A program made the translations under genes and the position numbers. Shown here piece by piece: positions 17,514 to 26,540 of a stretch of 64,000 bases of DNA (position 1 is its first letter; the number at the start of each line of letters is the position of its first letter). The notes below the pieces were generated by a model, which was given only the letters and a program-made list of their open reading frames with translations, did not search any database and was not told the origin of the DNA. Source of the stretch: Marinifilum flexuosum (GTDB lineage Bacteria > Bacteroidota > Bacteroidia > Bacteroidales > Marinifilaceae); the NCBI RefSeq assembly GCF_003610555.1, contig NZ_RAPQ01000008.1, positions 426,490 through 490,489 on the forward strand, in the 5' to 3' direction.

Positions 17514-19670
17514 TTAGTCTTTGTATTGCTCGATCAAGATTTCCAACATTTGGATCGCACATTTAGAAACTTTTGTTCCAGGACCAAATACACCTGCAAC
17601 ACCTGCTTCATAAAGGAAATCGTAGTCCTGAGCTGGAATTACACCACCTGCAGTAACCATGATATCTTCACGTCCTAATTTTTTCAATTCCTCGATAATT
17701 GCAGGAACCAAAGTTTTGTGACCAGCAGCCAATGAAGATACACCTACCATGTGTACATCATTTTCTACAGCTTGCTTAGCAGATTCTTCCGGAGTTTGGA
17801 ATAATGGTCCCATATCCACATCGAATCCCATATCAGCGAAACCAGTAGCAACTACTTTACCACCACGGTCGTGACCGTCCTGACCCATTTTTGCAATCAT
17901 GATACGTGGACGACGTCCAGTTTGCTCTGCAAATTTATCTGCCAATTCTTTCGCTTTTGCGAAGTCAGCATCTTCTTTCGATTCTGATGAATATACTCCT
18001 GACACGGTTCTAATTACAGCTTTATATCTACCACAAATTTTCTCACATGCATCTGAAATCTCACCCAATGAAGCACGTAATTGTGCAGCTTTAACAGCAA
18101 GATCCAATAAGTTACCTTCACCTCCGTTTGCACATTCAGTGATGGCTTCAAGAGCAGCCTGAACAGCTTTCTCGTCACGGTTAGCGCGAAGCTTAGCCAA
18201 ACGTTCAATCTGTGCAGTACGTACAGCAGTGTTATCAACTTCCAAGATATCCAATGGATCTTCTTTCTCCAAACGATATTTGTTAGTACCAACGATAGTT
18301 TGAGTACCAGCATCGATTTTAGCCTGAGTACGAGCAGCAGCTTCCTCGATACGAAGTTTTGGAATACCAGACTCGATAGCTTTAGCCATACCACCTAGTT
18401 TTTCAACCTCTTCGATGTGAGCCCAAGCTTTGTCTACCAATTCCTGAGTTAATGATTCTACGTAGTAAGAACCTGCCCATGGATCAACAGCTTTACAGAT
18501 AGTTGACTCATCCTGGATATAAATCTGAGTGTTACGTGCAATACGTGCAGAGAAATCTGTTGGAAGTGCAATCGCTTCATCCAATGCATTGGTGTGAAGA
18601 GACTGAGTGTGACCCAATGCAGCAGCCATAGCTTCGATACAAGTACGACCAACATTGTTGAAAGGATCCTGCTCAGTTAATGACCAACCTGAAGTCTGTG
18701 AGTGAGTACGCAATGCCATAGACTTAGGGTTCTTAGGATTGAATTGTTTTACAATCTTCGCCCAAAGTAAACGACCAGCTCTCATCTTAGCAATCTCCAT
18801 GAATTGGTTCATACCAATTGCCCAGAAGAATGACAAACGAGGAGCAAATGCGTCAACGTCCATACCAGCAGCAACACCTTTTTTCAAATATTCCAAACCA
18901 TCAGCAAGAGTGTAAGCCAACTCGATATCTGCAGTTGCACCTGCTTCTTGCATGTGGTAACCAGAGATAGAAATTGAGTTAAACTTAGGCATCTTCTGTG
19001 AAGTATATTCAAAGATATCAGCAATAATCTTCATTGAGAACTCTGGTGGGTAGATGTATGTGTTACGCACCATGAACTCTTTCAAGATATCATTCTGAAT
19101 TGTACCTGAAAGCTCTTCCAATTTAGCTCCTTGCTCCAAACCTGCAACAATGTAGAAAGCCAATACTGGAAGTACAGCACCATTCATTGTCATCGATACA
19201 GACATCTTGTTCAATGGAATCTGATCGAAAAGGATCTCCATATCCAAGATAGAGTCGATAGCAACACCAGCTTTACCTACATCACCAATTACACGTGGGT
19301 GATCTGAATCGTATCCACGGTGAGTAGCCAAGTCGAATGCTACTGAAAGACCTTTCTGACCAGCAGCAAGGTTACGACGGTAGAATGCATTCGATTCTTC
19401 AGCAGTAGAGAAACCTGCGTACTGACGAACTGTCCAAGGACGCAAAGGATACATAGCTGAATAAGGTCCGCGAAGGAATGGAGGTAAACCAGAAACGAAG
19501 TTAAGGTGTTCCATACCTTCTAAATCTTCCTTGTTAAAAGCTGTTTTAACAGGAATTTGCTCAGGTGTCATCCAAGATTTTTCAATGCCGTTTTCCTTTT
19601 CCCATTCCTGAGAAGATGCAGCAGCTCTTTGAGATGACTTGATATCTATATTTTTAAAATTTGGTTTCAT
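17514..19670 (-). CDS. mutB: Methylmalonyl-CoA mutase, large (catalytic) subunit
   Basis: This adenosylcobalamin enzyme interconverts succinyl-CoA and methylmalonyl-CoA. The 718-residue protein has the N-terminal TIM-barrel ([18 protein letters not shown], then [17 protein letters not shown]) and the C-terminal B12 domain with the base-off motif GQDGHDRGG near residue 600, whose His binds cobalt. It follows the small subunit by 54 bp and is closed by a terminator. In fermenting Bacteroidota it serves succinate-to-propionate conversion; the reverse direction is also possible. No B12 riboswitch is recognisable upstream of the pair. Confidence 0.96.
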   Translation of the reverse strand: MKPNFKNIDIKSSQRAAASSQEWEKENGIEKSWMTPEQIPVKTAFNKEDLEGMEHLNFVSGLPPFLRGPYSAMYPLRPWTVRQYAGFSTAEESNAFYRRNLAAGQKGLSVAFDLATHRGYDSDHPRVIGDVGKAGVAIDSILDMEILFDQIPLNKMSVSMTMNGAVLPVLAFYIVAGLEQGAKLEELSGTIQNDILKEFMVRNTYIYPPEFSMKIIADIFEYTSQKMPKFNSISISGYHMQEAGATADIELAYTLADGLEYLKKGVAAGMDVDAFAPRLSFFWAIGMNQFMEIAKMRAGRLLWAKIVKQFNPKNPKSMALRTHSQTSGWSLTEQDPFNNVGRTCIEAMAAALGHTQSLHTNALDEAIALPTDFSARIARNTQIYIQDESTICKAVDPWAGSYYVESLTQELVDKAWAHIEEVEKLGGMAKAIESGIPKLRIEEAAARTQAKIDAGTQTIVGTNKYRLEKEDPLDILEVDNTAVRTAQIERLAKLRANRDEKAVQAALEAITECANGGEGNLLDLAVKAAQLRASLGEISDACEKICGRYKAVIRTVSGVYSSESKEDADFAKAKELADKFAEQTGRRPRIMIAKMGQDGHDRGGKVVATGFADMGFDVDMGPLFQTPEESAKQAVENDVHMVGVSSLAAGHKTLVPAIIEELKKLGREDIMVTAGGVIPAQDYDFLYEAGVAGVFGPGTKVSKCAIQMLEILIEQYKD

Positions 19671-19724
19671 TTGTCTTAATTTTTTGAAGTAAAATTTGAA
19701 AATCTACTTTTTCGTTCTCCTCAA

Positions 19725-21590
19725 TTACTTGATACCAAGATCAGCTTGGTAAGCTTTTAATGTTTCAAGTACGTTCGACTTCACGTTGATAAAGTTTTCA
19801 ACACCTTTAGCTTTTAATTCTTCAGCACAAGCAGGAGCACCAGCAACAACAACTGTAGCTTTTCCTTTTAATGCTTCATAAACTTCAGGAGCGATAGTTG
19901 CGTACTCATCATCTGATGAACAAACAACAACGATTTTCGCGTTCTTCTCAGTTACAAATTTTACTCCTTCTTCAACAGTAGTGAATCCATTGTGATCTTC
20001 CACGTCGAATCCAGCGCAAGCAAAGAAGTTACAAGCGAACTGACCACGAGCTTTACGCATGTTCAAGTTTCCGATTGGGAACATCATCACTTTTGGACGA
20101 CCGTTTTCTTTCGCGTAAACATCAGTTTTGTAACGCATTGCTTCGAAAGCCTGAGCACCACGGTATGGTTTCAAAGTTTCGCACTCTGCATTTGCATCAG
20201 TCTTGTCTTCAGCTTCGAATAAAGCAGCATCCAACTCTTTTTCTGCAACTTCACCGAAGTTAGGGAACTGGTTAGTTCCTAAGAAGTTTTCTTTACGAGT
20301 AGCAACAGCCATATCTCTCTTCTGAGCAGTAGCTTTGATCGTTTCCTGAACAAAACCAGCTTTGAAAGCAGCCAGGTAACCACCTTTTTCCTGTACTTCA
20401 AGGAATAGTTTCCAAGCTTCTTCACTGATTGATTCAGTAAGAGATTCAATATAGTATGATCCTGCAGCAGGGTCAGCAATTTTTCCGAAGTGTGATTCTT
20501 CTTTCAACAATAACTGCTGGTTACGTGCGATACGCTCTGAGAAATCAGTAGTGTCTTCGTAAACAGAGTTGAAAGGCTTAACTGTGTATGAATCCAAACC
20601 TCCAAGAACAGAAGACATAGCTTCAGTTTGAGTACGAAGCATGTTTACGTATGGATCGTAAACAGTTTTGTTCCAATCAGAAGTTTCTCCGTGGATAAAC
20701 ATTTTACACATTTCTTCAGAAGCACCAAATTCTTTCAAGATGTAAGCCCAAAGCATACGACCTGCTCTTAGCTTAGCAATCTCCATGAAATATTTAGAGC
20801 TGGTTGCAAAGTTGAAACGAATTTTTGGAGCAATTTCTTCAATTGACAAACCAGCTTCCATCAACTTGCTTATATATTCAGCACCGGCAGCTAAACTAAA
20901 ACCTAATTCTTCAACGATAGATGATCCTGAGTTGTTGAATAATCTACCGCCAACAGCAACAACTTTAAAGTTTGGAAGTTCTTGTGCAGCTTCAACAGCT
21001 TCTTTCAAGTAGTTGTATGAGTTTTCTTCTGAAGTACAGAATTTACCACAAGCACTGTAACCACCTAAAATATCAATAGCAACACCACCTTGAACTTTGT
21101 CAAGAGCAATTCCTTTTTCAGTTGCAATTGCCTGTAAGTTTTTAATTAACTCTACTGAACCGTGTGATTTTTCGAAGTTAACTTCAACACAATCCATATA
21201 AACACCTTCTAACAAAGTTGCTAATTCATCTTTGCTAAGGCTTTTCCAATTTAAAACGAAACCTAATGAGTCGATACCTTTGTTAAGAACGTCAAGAGCT
21301 TTTGCGTTTGCAGCCTTTACATCTTCAACGATGATATCCTGACGGATAAACCAGTCGTTGTTGTCTTTCTTGTTTCCGCGTACATATGGAAAATCTCCAG
21401 GATAAGTGTTCATGTACATCTTATCTTCCATGTTTTCCAGTCTGTAGAAAGGCTGAACATTGAATCCTTCATTTGTTCTCCAAACTAACTTTCTATCGAA
21501 GTCAGCGCCTTTAAGGTCTTTAGTGATTTTGTCGATCCACTCCTGTGTAGATTGTGGAGCAAACTCACTAAATAGTTTATTATCTGCCAT
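19725..21590 (-). CDS. mutA: Methylmalonyl-CoA mutase, small subunit
   Basis: The 621-residue protein is the non-catalytic partner of MutB. It has the same two-domain layout, but the C-terminal B12-like domain (PKVMMFPIGNLNMRKARGQF) lacks the DxHxxG cobalt-binding motif, as is normal for this subunit. It is the first gene of the two-gene operon. High use of a narrow set of codons in both subunits suggests strong expression. Confidence 0.95.
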   Translation of the reverse strand: MADNKLFSEFAPQSTQEWIDKITKDLKGADFDRKLVWRTNEGFNVQPFYRLENMEDKMYMNTYPGDFPYVRGNKKDNNDWFIRQDIIVEDVKAANAKALDVLNKGIDSLGFVLNWKSLSKDELATLLEGVYMDCVEVNFEKSHGSVELIKNLQAIATEKGIALDKVQGGVAIDILGGYSACGKFCTSEENSYNYLKEAVEAAQELPNFKVVAVGGRLFNNSGSSIVEELGFSLAAGAEYISKLMEAGLSIEEIAPKIRFNFATSSKYFMEIAKLRAGRMLWAYILKEFGASEEMCKMFIHGETSDWNKTVYDPYVNMLRTQTEAMSSVLGGLDSYTVKPFNSVYEDTTDFSERIARNQQLLLKEESHFGKIADPAAGSYYIESLTESISEEAWKLFLEVQEKGGYLAAFKAGFVQETIKATAQKRDMAVATRKENFLGTNQFPNFGEVAEKELDAALFEAEDKTDANAECETLKPYRGAQAFEAMRYKTDVYAKENGRPKVMMFPIGNLNMRKARGQFACNFFACAGFDVEDHNGFTTVEEGVKFVTEKNAKIVVVCSSDDEYATIAPEVYEALKGKATVVVAGAPACAEELKAKGVENFINVKSNVLETLKAYQADLGIK

Positions 21591-21711
21591 AACTGTAACT
21601 GTTTAAAAATTAGGGTCTAAAAATAAGCCCTTTTTATCACTTTGAAAAAGTTTAAAAAATGTTTTGCATCATACTTCTAAAACACCTTTTTAATTAGGAA
21701 TGACGAATTAA

Positions 21712-21781
21712 TAATTACGAAAACAAGCCATTGGATTATGGTATGTGCTTCTCGTAATTCGTAATTTAAAACTCGTAATTC
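21712..21781. repeat. Short AATTCGTAATTC-type intergenic repeat
   Basis: The unit CTCGTAATTC occurs at 21751 and 21772, with inverted copies (AATTACGAA) near 21712. The last copy runs into the 3' end of the EEP-family gene and supplies its stop codon. It resembles AT-rich inverted repeats at 38081-38132 in this window. Confidence 0.5.
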
Positions 21782-22815
21782 ACGATAATAGGTGCATGAT
21801 CAGAGATTTGCATCCACTCTTGTAAAGTCTCTCCACTTTTATCGATGAACTTTTCGTTTGTAAACAGATAGTCCAGTTTTCGATTCCAGTAAGCATTCTT
21901 ATCTGTGGTATGCGTAAAATGATCTTTGTTATTATTTTGATATTCATTCAAAGGAATGGCCGCCTGGTAATTTTCATAAAAAGGCATCATCCATTCTGTT
22001 TCGGCTGAATAATTGTCTGCTTCAAATTCTTCATTGGTACAAACCGAATCATCAAACTTGCTTGTTTGTTCAGTATAAGGAGGAAGCGAATTAAAATCAC
22101 CTCCAAGTATTAATTGATCACCACTTAATGAGATTGCATCAGCATAAGCTTTAATAATATCCAATTGCTTTTTCTTGGTATCGTCCTTTGCATATGCCGA
22201 GGCATGAGTGTTCAGAATATGAAGTTTCTTACCTTCATGTTCCATTTGAACATCCAGAATATTTCTTTTTAAATAAAAATACCTAACAATGAAATTCTGC
22301 GATTGAATTAAAGGCAGGGCAATTCTTTTTGCATCGGTAAATTTCCATTTTGATAGAATTGCATTGCCAGAATCCATTTTACCAATACCATCACTAGGAA
22401 TTTTGGAAGCTTTCCATTGCGATGCATAAGCAGCATAATTTAAATCGGTATTATTGAGCAGATATTGAACCTGATCAACAAAAGCACTTCGCTTGGCATT
22501 TACATCGGCTTCTTGTATAAGTAATATATCTGGATTTACTTCACGGATTTTTTCAGCCAAAGCGTTCATGTGATTGATCACTTCCGATTTTTCCATAATG
22601 ACACGATCGCCATGACAATCAAAAAAGAAATCGATTCGGCCTCCACCAAATTTAATGTTCCAGGTCATTACTTTAAGGGTATCCGGAAAGCTATATTCTT
22701 TTATTTCCTTGCTTTGATATAGAGAAACCTCAGGGCCAATCTTGGTGTTAAATGGATCGCATGCTGCTGAAATTACCGAAAGCATGATCAGGTAATATTT
22801 TCTGAATATCTTCAT
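21766..22815 (-). CDS. Endonuclease/exonuclease/phosphatase family lipoprotein
   Basis: The start is placed at 22815, giving MKIFRKYYLIMLSVISAAC with a lipobox ending in Cys19; the longer frame adds 21 residues without family features. The mature protein has EEP-fold motifs: VMTWNIKFGG, ILLIQEADVN, GNAILSKW, LHILNTHASA, LILGGDFNSLP and ISDHAPIIV, with the metal and catalytic Asn, Glu, Asp and His residues in place. It is a lipid-anchored hydrolase of nucleic acids, phosphoinositide-like or sphingolipid-like phosphodiesters; the substrate cannot be told. Confidence 0.82.
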   Translation of the reverse strand: MKIFRKYYLIMLSVISAACDPFNTKIGPEVSLYQSKEIKEYSFPDTLKVMTWNIKFGGGRIDFFFDCHGDRVIMEKSEVINHMNALAEKIREVNPDILLIQEADVNAKRSAFVDQVQYLLNNTDLNYAAYASQWKASKIPSDGIGKMDSGNAILSKWKFTDAKRIALPLIQSQNFIVRYFYLKRNILDVQMEHEGKKLHILNTHASAYAKDDTKKKQLDIIKAYADAISLSGDQLILGGDFNSLPPYTEQTSKFDDSVCTNEEFEADNYSAETEWMMPFYENYQAAIPLNEYQNNNKDHFTHTTDKNAYWNRKLDYLFTNEKFIDKSGETLQEWMQISDHAPIIVNYEF

Positions 22816-22920
22816 GTTCCTCAATTGATTTAATAGCTTAAAAACTGGCATTAAAACCACTGTTGAATTCTGTTGCACAACTCAATTAGGTGATTAAGAA
22901 AGATCTAAATTATCAAGAGA

Positions 22921-23262
22921 TTATAAAATCTCGTCAGCGTTTTCGGCAGGATCGGCAAATACAGCTTTACAATCTTTTACGATTATCGGGCGTTGGATTA
23001 GCTTAGGGTATTCAATCAATATTTTGATCCATTCTTCACGATTAAAGTTTTTACCTTTAAAATCACTTTTATAGATTTTTTCCTGAGTTCGAATGATTTC
23101 CTGAGGCTCTTTGTGCATTCTCATCAGTACGTCAGCAAGTTCTGCTTCGGTAAATTCTTCTTTTAAATACAATCTGATTTCAGGTTCTAAACCTTTCTCC
23201 TGAAGGTATTTTAATCCAGCACGGCTTTTTGCACATCTTGGATTGTGATAGATCTTTAACAT
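22921..23262 (-). CDS. ArsC-family (arsenate reductase-like) protein
   Basis: The 113-residue thioredoxin-fold protein starts with YHNPRCAKSR, matching the ArsC/YfgD active-site pattern with one reactive Cys, and ends with RPIIVKDCKAVF, the family's arginine-containing RPI loop. No arsenic efflux or regulator genes are adjacent, so a general redox or YfgD-like role is as likely as arsenate reduction. Confidence 0.8.
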   Translation of the reverse strand: MLKIYHNPRCAKSRAGLKYLQEKGLEPEIRLYLKEEFTEAELADVLMRMHKEPQEIIRTQEKIYKSDFKGKNFNREEWIKILIEYPKLIQRPIIVKDCKAVFADPAENADEIL

Positions 23263-23357
23263 TGTGTTGTTGTGTATCTTTGGTTTTGTGAATACAAATA
23301 TACGGCTTTCGGAAAAATTAGCCGATATATCTTAATGATAAAATTCGGATGTGTTAA

Positions 23358-23375
23358 TTGTCACATAATTGACAA
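23358..23375. promoter_or_regulatory. Crp/Fnr-type operator candidate
   Basis: TTGTCA-N6-TGACAA is a perfect 18-bp inverted repeat of the size and form bound by Crp/Fnr regulators. It lies 21 bp upstream of the -7 element TAGGTTTG (23396-23403) of the DUF6132-like gene. A Crp/Fnr gene is the next gene downstream on the opposite strand. Confidence 0.55.
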
Positions 23376-23395
23376 AACTTTTGCAAAATCTTTAT

Positions 23396-23403
23396 TAGGT
23401 TTG
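23396..23403 (+). promoter_or_regulatory. -7 element of the DUF6132-like gene
   Basis: TAGGTTTG matches TAnnTTTG and lies 23 bp before the start codon. A TTG 24 bp upstream belongs to the palindrome, consistent with an activator-dependent promoter. Confidence 0.55.
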
Positions 23404-23425
23404 AGCTAATAATAATTTAGACAAA

Positions 23426-23638
23426 ATGAAGAACTTTTTTAACAAGAGAAAATTTGAAATTATTGGCGGATTGATTGGTTTGTTAGGTGGTTATCTTTAT
23501 TGGCGATACGTTGGTTGTGTATCAGGTACCTGTCCAATAAAAGCCAATTGGTACACCATGGTTCCTTATGGAATGTTGTTTGGGATTCTTTTGGGAGGAC
23601 TATTTAAGCCAAAAGAAAAAAGCAAATCGGAGCATTAA
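23426..23638 (+). CDS. DUF6132-like small membrane protein
   Basis: The 70-residue protein has two membrane helices (about 11-28 and 45-61) joined by a loop with VGCVSGTCPI, two cysteines as in the DUF6132 family. The function is unknown, but the paired cysteines and the link to a Crp/Fnr regulator suggest a role in redox, sulfur or low-oxygen physiology (inference). It ends 7 bp from the convergent Crp/Fnr gene. Confidence 0.75.
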   Translation: MKNFFNKRKFEIIGGLIGLLGGYLYWRYVGCVSGTCPIKANWYTMVPYGMLFGILLGGLFKPKEKSKSEH

Positions 23639-23645
23639 AGAGCTG

Positions 23646-24311
23646 TCAACCATATTTGGCAATTTCCTCTAAACGCGAGGCATCGATAATTGTAATGGAT
23701 TTACCATTGCTATCGACTAAACCTTCTTTTCTAAAATCAGCAAGATTTTTTAAAACACTCTCTTTGGAGAAGCCAATGATTCTAGCTATTTCTTGCCTGG
23801 TTAAAGGAATCTCAAATGAATTGCTATCAAAGTTTTTCTGAAATTCACAGATGAGAAAAGCAAGTGCACCTGCAGAATTCTTCTCTTTTAATTTCATTTG
23901 CCAGTTGAGAAACCCTTCATTTACCCATGATATATATTGAATAAAAGCCATAGAAAATGCACCATTCTCTTTCAATAGCTTGGTGAAAGTTTCTTTATCT
24001 AATAGTTCAATAGAACACTTGGTTAATGCACGTGCTGAAAAACGATACTGAGCTGTTGAAAAGACACAATTAATCCCTATGAATTCGCCATTAAACAGTA
24101 AGCTGAGTATTTGGTTTTTCGGAGCTTGATCCAATGATAATTCAACAATTCCTGATTTGAGGAAATAAATATTATTAACTGGGCTTCCCTTTTTCACAAT
24201 TAGCTCTCCGGCTTCAAAATTAAGGCTGTTGCTATTTGAATAAAGCTCATTATATTCTTTGGTTGATAGAATAGAAAGGCAATTCTTTCCTGAATCGTGA
24301 ATTTGTTCCAT
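23646..24311 (-). CDS. Crp/Fnr family transcription regulator
   Basis: The 221-residue protein has an N-terminal cyclic-nucleotide-binding-like barrel (about 20-130; ELIVKKGSPVNNIYFLKSGIVEL) and a C-terminal winged helix (about 150-221; LTRQEIARIIGFSKESVLKNLADF). No Fnr-type cysteine cluster is present at the N-terminus, so it should not bind an iron-sulfur cluster. It is convergent with the DUF6132-like gene and divergent from the OsmC gene, and probably controls one or both. Confidence 0.88.
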   Translation of the reverse strand: MEQIHDSGKNCLSILSTKEYNELYSNSNSLNFEAGELIVKKGSPVNNIYFLKSGIVELSLDQAPKNQILSLLFNGEFIGINCVFSTAQYRFSARALTKCSIELLDKETFTKLLKENGAFSMAFIQYISWVNEGFLNWQMKLKEKNSAGALAFLICEFQKNFDSNSFEIPLTRQEIARIIGFSKESVLKNLADFRKEGLVDSNGKSITIIDASRLEEIAKYG

Positions 24312-24329
24312 GTTAATTCTCTTGTCAAA

Positions 24330-24345
24330 GGTGTAAAATTACACC
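24330..24345. promoter_or_regulatory. Palindromic operator candidate
   Basis: GGTGTAA-AA-TTACACC is a perfect 16-bp inverted repeat 19 bp upstream of the Crp/Fnr start, in the divergent region with the OsmC gene. It may be an autoregulatory site. Confidence 0.45.
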
Positions 24346-24399
24346 CTCCGATATATTTAAGTACACAGGGTTGAAGTTACCTTCCAGCATCTACCTGCT

Positions 24400-24407
24400 T
24401 ACTTTTG
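24400..24407 (+). promoter_or_regulatory. -7 element of the OsmC-family gene
   Basis: TACTTTTG matches TAnnTTTG. It lies 4 bp before the ATG at 24411, so the transcript would begin inside that codon or after it and translation must start further downstream. Confidence 0.55.
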
Positions 24408-24434
24408 TAAATGTACAATTTAAATCAGAAAAGT

Positions 24435-24884
24435 ATGGAGCAGATGGAAATTCAGAAAATAGATTTTCTTATTGAATCAAAGACCAAATCTAATTCAAGG
24501 TCAGAAATAAGTGTAAGGAACTTTAAAGTAATGGTTGATGAACCAGAGCCATTGGGAGGAACCGATTTGGCTCCTAATCCTGTGGAGTATATTCTTTGTG
24601 GGTTAAGTGGATGTATTCATATATTGGCATTTAAGATTGCTCATGAAATGAATATTGAACTTAAAGATTTAGATATTGAGATAAAAGGAGAACTAAATCC
24701 AGAGAAGTTATTTGGCATGTCTACTAAGGATAGGGCTGGTTACCAAAATATAGGGATTGTGTTGAAGCCCGTGTTTGAAGCTACTGAAGAACAAAAAGAA
24801 AAATGGTTGAAAATAATGCAAGAGAGAAGTCCGGTTTTGGATAACCTTTTAAATCCTACACCAGTATTGATTACATTAGCATAG
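24435..24884 (+). CDS. OsmC family protein
   Basis: OsmC/Ohr proteins reduce organic peroxides with two cysteines. Here the first is present (LCGLSGCIHILAF) but the second position reads ERSPVLDNL, with Ser where peroxidases have CPV. The usual mechanism is therefore not possible, as in many YhfA-like members. The start is placed at 24435 (or 24444) because a -7 element at 24400-24407 excludes the ATG at 24411. It is divergent from the Crp/Fnr gene. Confidence 0.8.
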   Translation: MEQMEIQKIDFLIESKTKSNSRSEISVRNFKVMVDEPEPLGGTDLAPNPVEYILCGLSGCIHILAFKIAHEMNIELKDLDIEIKGELNPEKLFGMSTKDRAGYQNIGIVLKPVFEATEEQKEKWLKIMQERSPVLDNLLNPTPVLITLA

Positions 24885-24901
24885 CTTATAATTATCAAAT
24901 G

Positions 24902-24930
24902 AAAAGGACGTAATTTTATTACGTCCTTTT
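24902..24930. terminator. Shared osmC/prfB terminator
   Basis: A perfect 12-bp stem (AAAAGGACGTAA / TTACGTCCTTTT) with a 5-base loop sits between the convergent OsmC and prfB genes. Both outer ends have A/T runs. Confidence 0.85.
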
Positions 24931-24936
24931 ATGTAT

Positions 24937-26035
24937 TTAGTTTTTTTCCTCTCCTGCAAATTCCATTAGGAAGGACTTGATGAATCCATCCAAATCGCCA
25001 TCCATTACTCCTTGAACGTTGGACGATTCATGTCCGGTTCTAACATCCTTTACCAATTTGTAAGGTTGCATTACATAGGAACGAATTTGTGATCCCCATT
25101 CAATTTTCATTTTGGAACCTTCAATTTTATCGATCTCTTCCTGTCGTTTTCTCAATTCCAATTCGTACAACTGAGATTTTAATAAGCGAAGAGCATTCTC
25201 ACGATTTCCAAGTTGAGATCTACTTTCAGTATTCTCAATGATAATTCCAGTTGGAGCATGTCGCAGTCGAACTCCGGTTTCAACTTTATTTACATTCTGC
25301 CCACCGGCACCACCAGATCGGAAAGTATCCCATGAGATATCTGCAGGGTTAATTTCAATCTCAATACTGTCATCAATTGCAGGGTATACATATACCGAAG
25401 CAAAAGAAGTCATGCGTTTGTTGGCAGCGTTAAATGGAGATAAGCGAACCAAACGGTGTACTCCATTTTCTGATTTCAGATATCCGTAGGCAAAATCACC
25501 TTCAAATTCTAAAGTTGCCGATTTAATTCCTGCTTCGTCACCTTCCTGATATTCCAGTTGTTTGACTTTGTATCCATGTGATTCTCCATAACGAAGATAC
25601 ATTCGGTGCAACATATTTGCCCAGTCACAACTTTCAGTTCCACCAGCTCCTGCATTAATTTTAAGAATTGCTCCCAGCTTATCTTCTTCCTTACGAAGCA
25701 TGTTTTTTAACTCTAAGGCCTCTATAAGCTCTTGAGTAGTGGCAAACTGCTCATCAACCTCTTCTGGAGAAGCTTCTCCTTCTTTGGCAAAATCGAAAAG
25801 AACGGCCAAATCATCATACGATTCTTTTACTTCGTTGTAGGATTCTACCCACGATTTAAGGCCACGAACCTTTTTCATTTGAACTTCTGCTTCCTTCGGA
25901 TTATCCCAAAATCCAGGAGCTTGAGTTCTCATTTCTTCTTCTTGTATCTGAATTAGTTTGGCATCAATGTCAAAGATACCTCCTTAACGCTTCCGTGCGT
26001 TCCGCTAAACTCTTTAGCTGGTCTGTTGTAATCAT
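24937..26035 (-). CDS. prfB: Peptide chain release factor 2, with programmed +1 frameshift
   Basis: RF2 terminates translation at UGA and UAA. The ATG at 26035 opens a 21-codon frame (MITTDQLKS...LRRYL) that ends at an in-frame TGA (25972-25970). The site reads AGGAGG-TAT-CTT-TGA-C, the classic RF2 autoregulatory frameshift: an internal Shine-Dalgarno, the CTT slip codon and the TGA stop. Skipping one base continues as DIDAKLIQ in the main frame to 24937. The joined protein has 365 residues, the normal RF2 length, with the SPF recognition tripeptide (199-201) and GGQ (244-246). Confidence 0.96.
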
Positions 26036-26178
26036 TCTATTAAATCTATAATTGAGCAGTAAAGGTAATCAAAAGTCCACAAAATCGTTGAAGTGATTCT
26101 GGTCACATCACTTTTGCCAATATAAAATCCGCGAAAATCTGTTCCATCTGTGTCATTCGTGTTCCAAGGGGAGTATAA

Positions 26179-26267
26179 ATCTGAATTGATTTGGCATCAA
26201 TGTCAAAGATACCTCAGACCATCTTTCTGGCGCTTCCGTGTGTTCCGCTAAACTCTTTAGCTGGTCT
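26179..26267 (-). pseudogene. Decayed copy of the prfB 5' frameshift region
   Basis: This 89-bp segment matches 25946-26024 of the real prfB start region, offset by about 233 bp. It keeps TATCTTTGAC and GACCAGCTAAAGAGTTTAGC. It has a net 10-bp insertion between the two halves, a TCTGAGG in place of AGGAGG, and no ATG at the corresponding place, so it cannot start or frameshift normally. Confidence 0.85.
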
Positions 26268-26394
26268 ATGGCCTTTAATTATTAGGCTGTAAATATGTGA
26301 ACCGTTAGCAATTAAAATGAGTTGATTTTTGTAGGGGTATGGTTGAAGGTTAAACTATATAGAAAGATTATTCGCCTTGGATTCCTTAGGTCAA

Positions 26395-26413
26395 TTGTTT
26401 AATAATTAAACAA
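26395..26413. promoter_or_regulatory. Palindromic operator candidate upstream of the envelope cluster
   Basis: TTGTTTA-N5-TAAACAA is a perfect 7-bp inverted repeat 128 bp before the first gene of the cluster. Its function is unknown; a regulator site is one possibility. Confidence 0.35.
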
Positions 26414-26540
26414 ATCGATTCGATAGATAGGTACTTCTACCTTACTGATAATCAATTTTCTTTCTGTTATTTTATGATTCGTTGGTGTATTGGATTAAAG
26501 CACCATAACTAAGGCTGATTATAAATTTAAAAAGAAAAAC

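Larger units (their letters stand above)
26036..26540. other. prfB to envelope-cluster intergenic region
   Basis: This region of about 500 bp has no credible gene. It holds an inverted repeat AAGTGAT/ATCACTT (26091-26113), a 40-bp stretch of an AATCCGCGAAAATCTG / ATCTGTGTCATTCGTG type (26126-26165) that looks like an interspersed repeat, a decayed copy of the prfB frameshift leader (26179-26267), and a 19-bp palindrome TTGTTTA-N5-TAAACAA (26395-26413). The promoter of the gene at 26541 was not identified. Confidence 0.6.

Noticed and set aside
21591-21765. Cobalamin riboswitch upstream of the methylmalonyl-CoA mutase genes
   Set aside because: The region is short and AT-rich and shows no recognisable B12-box-like sequence.
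24937-25932. prfB as a truncated or frameshifted (damaged) gene
   Set aside because: The upstream frame with AGGAGG-TAT-CTT-TGA-C restores the normal 365-residue RF2; the break is the known programmed frameshift.
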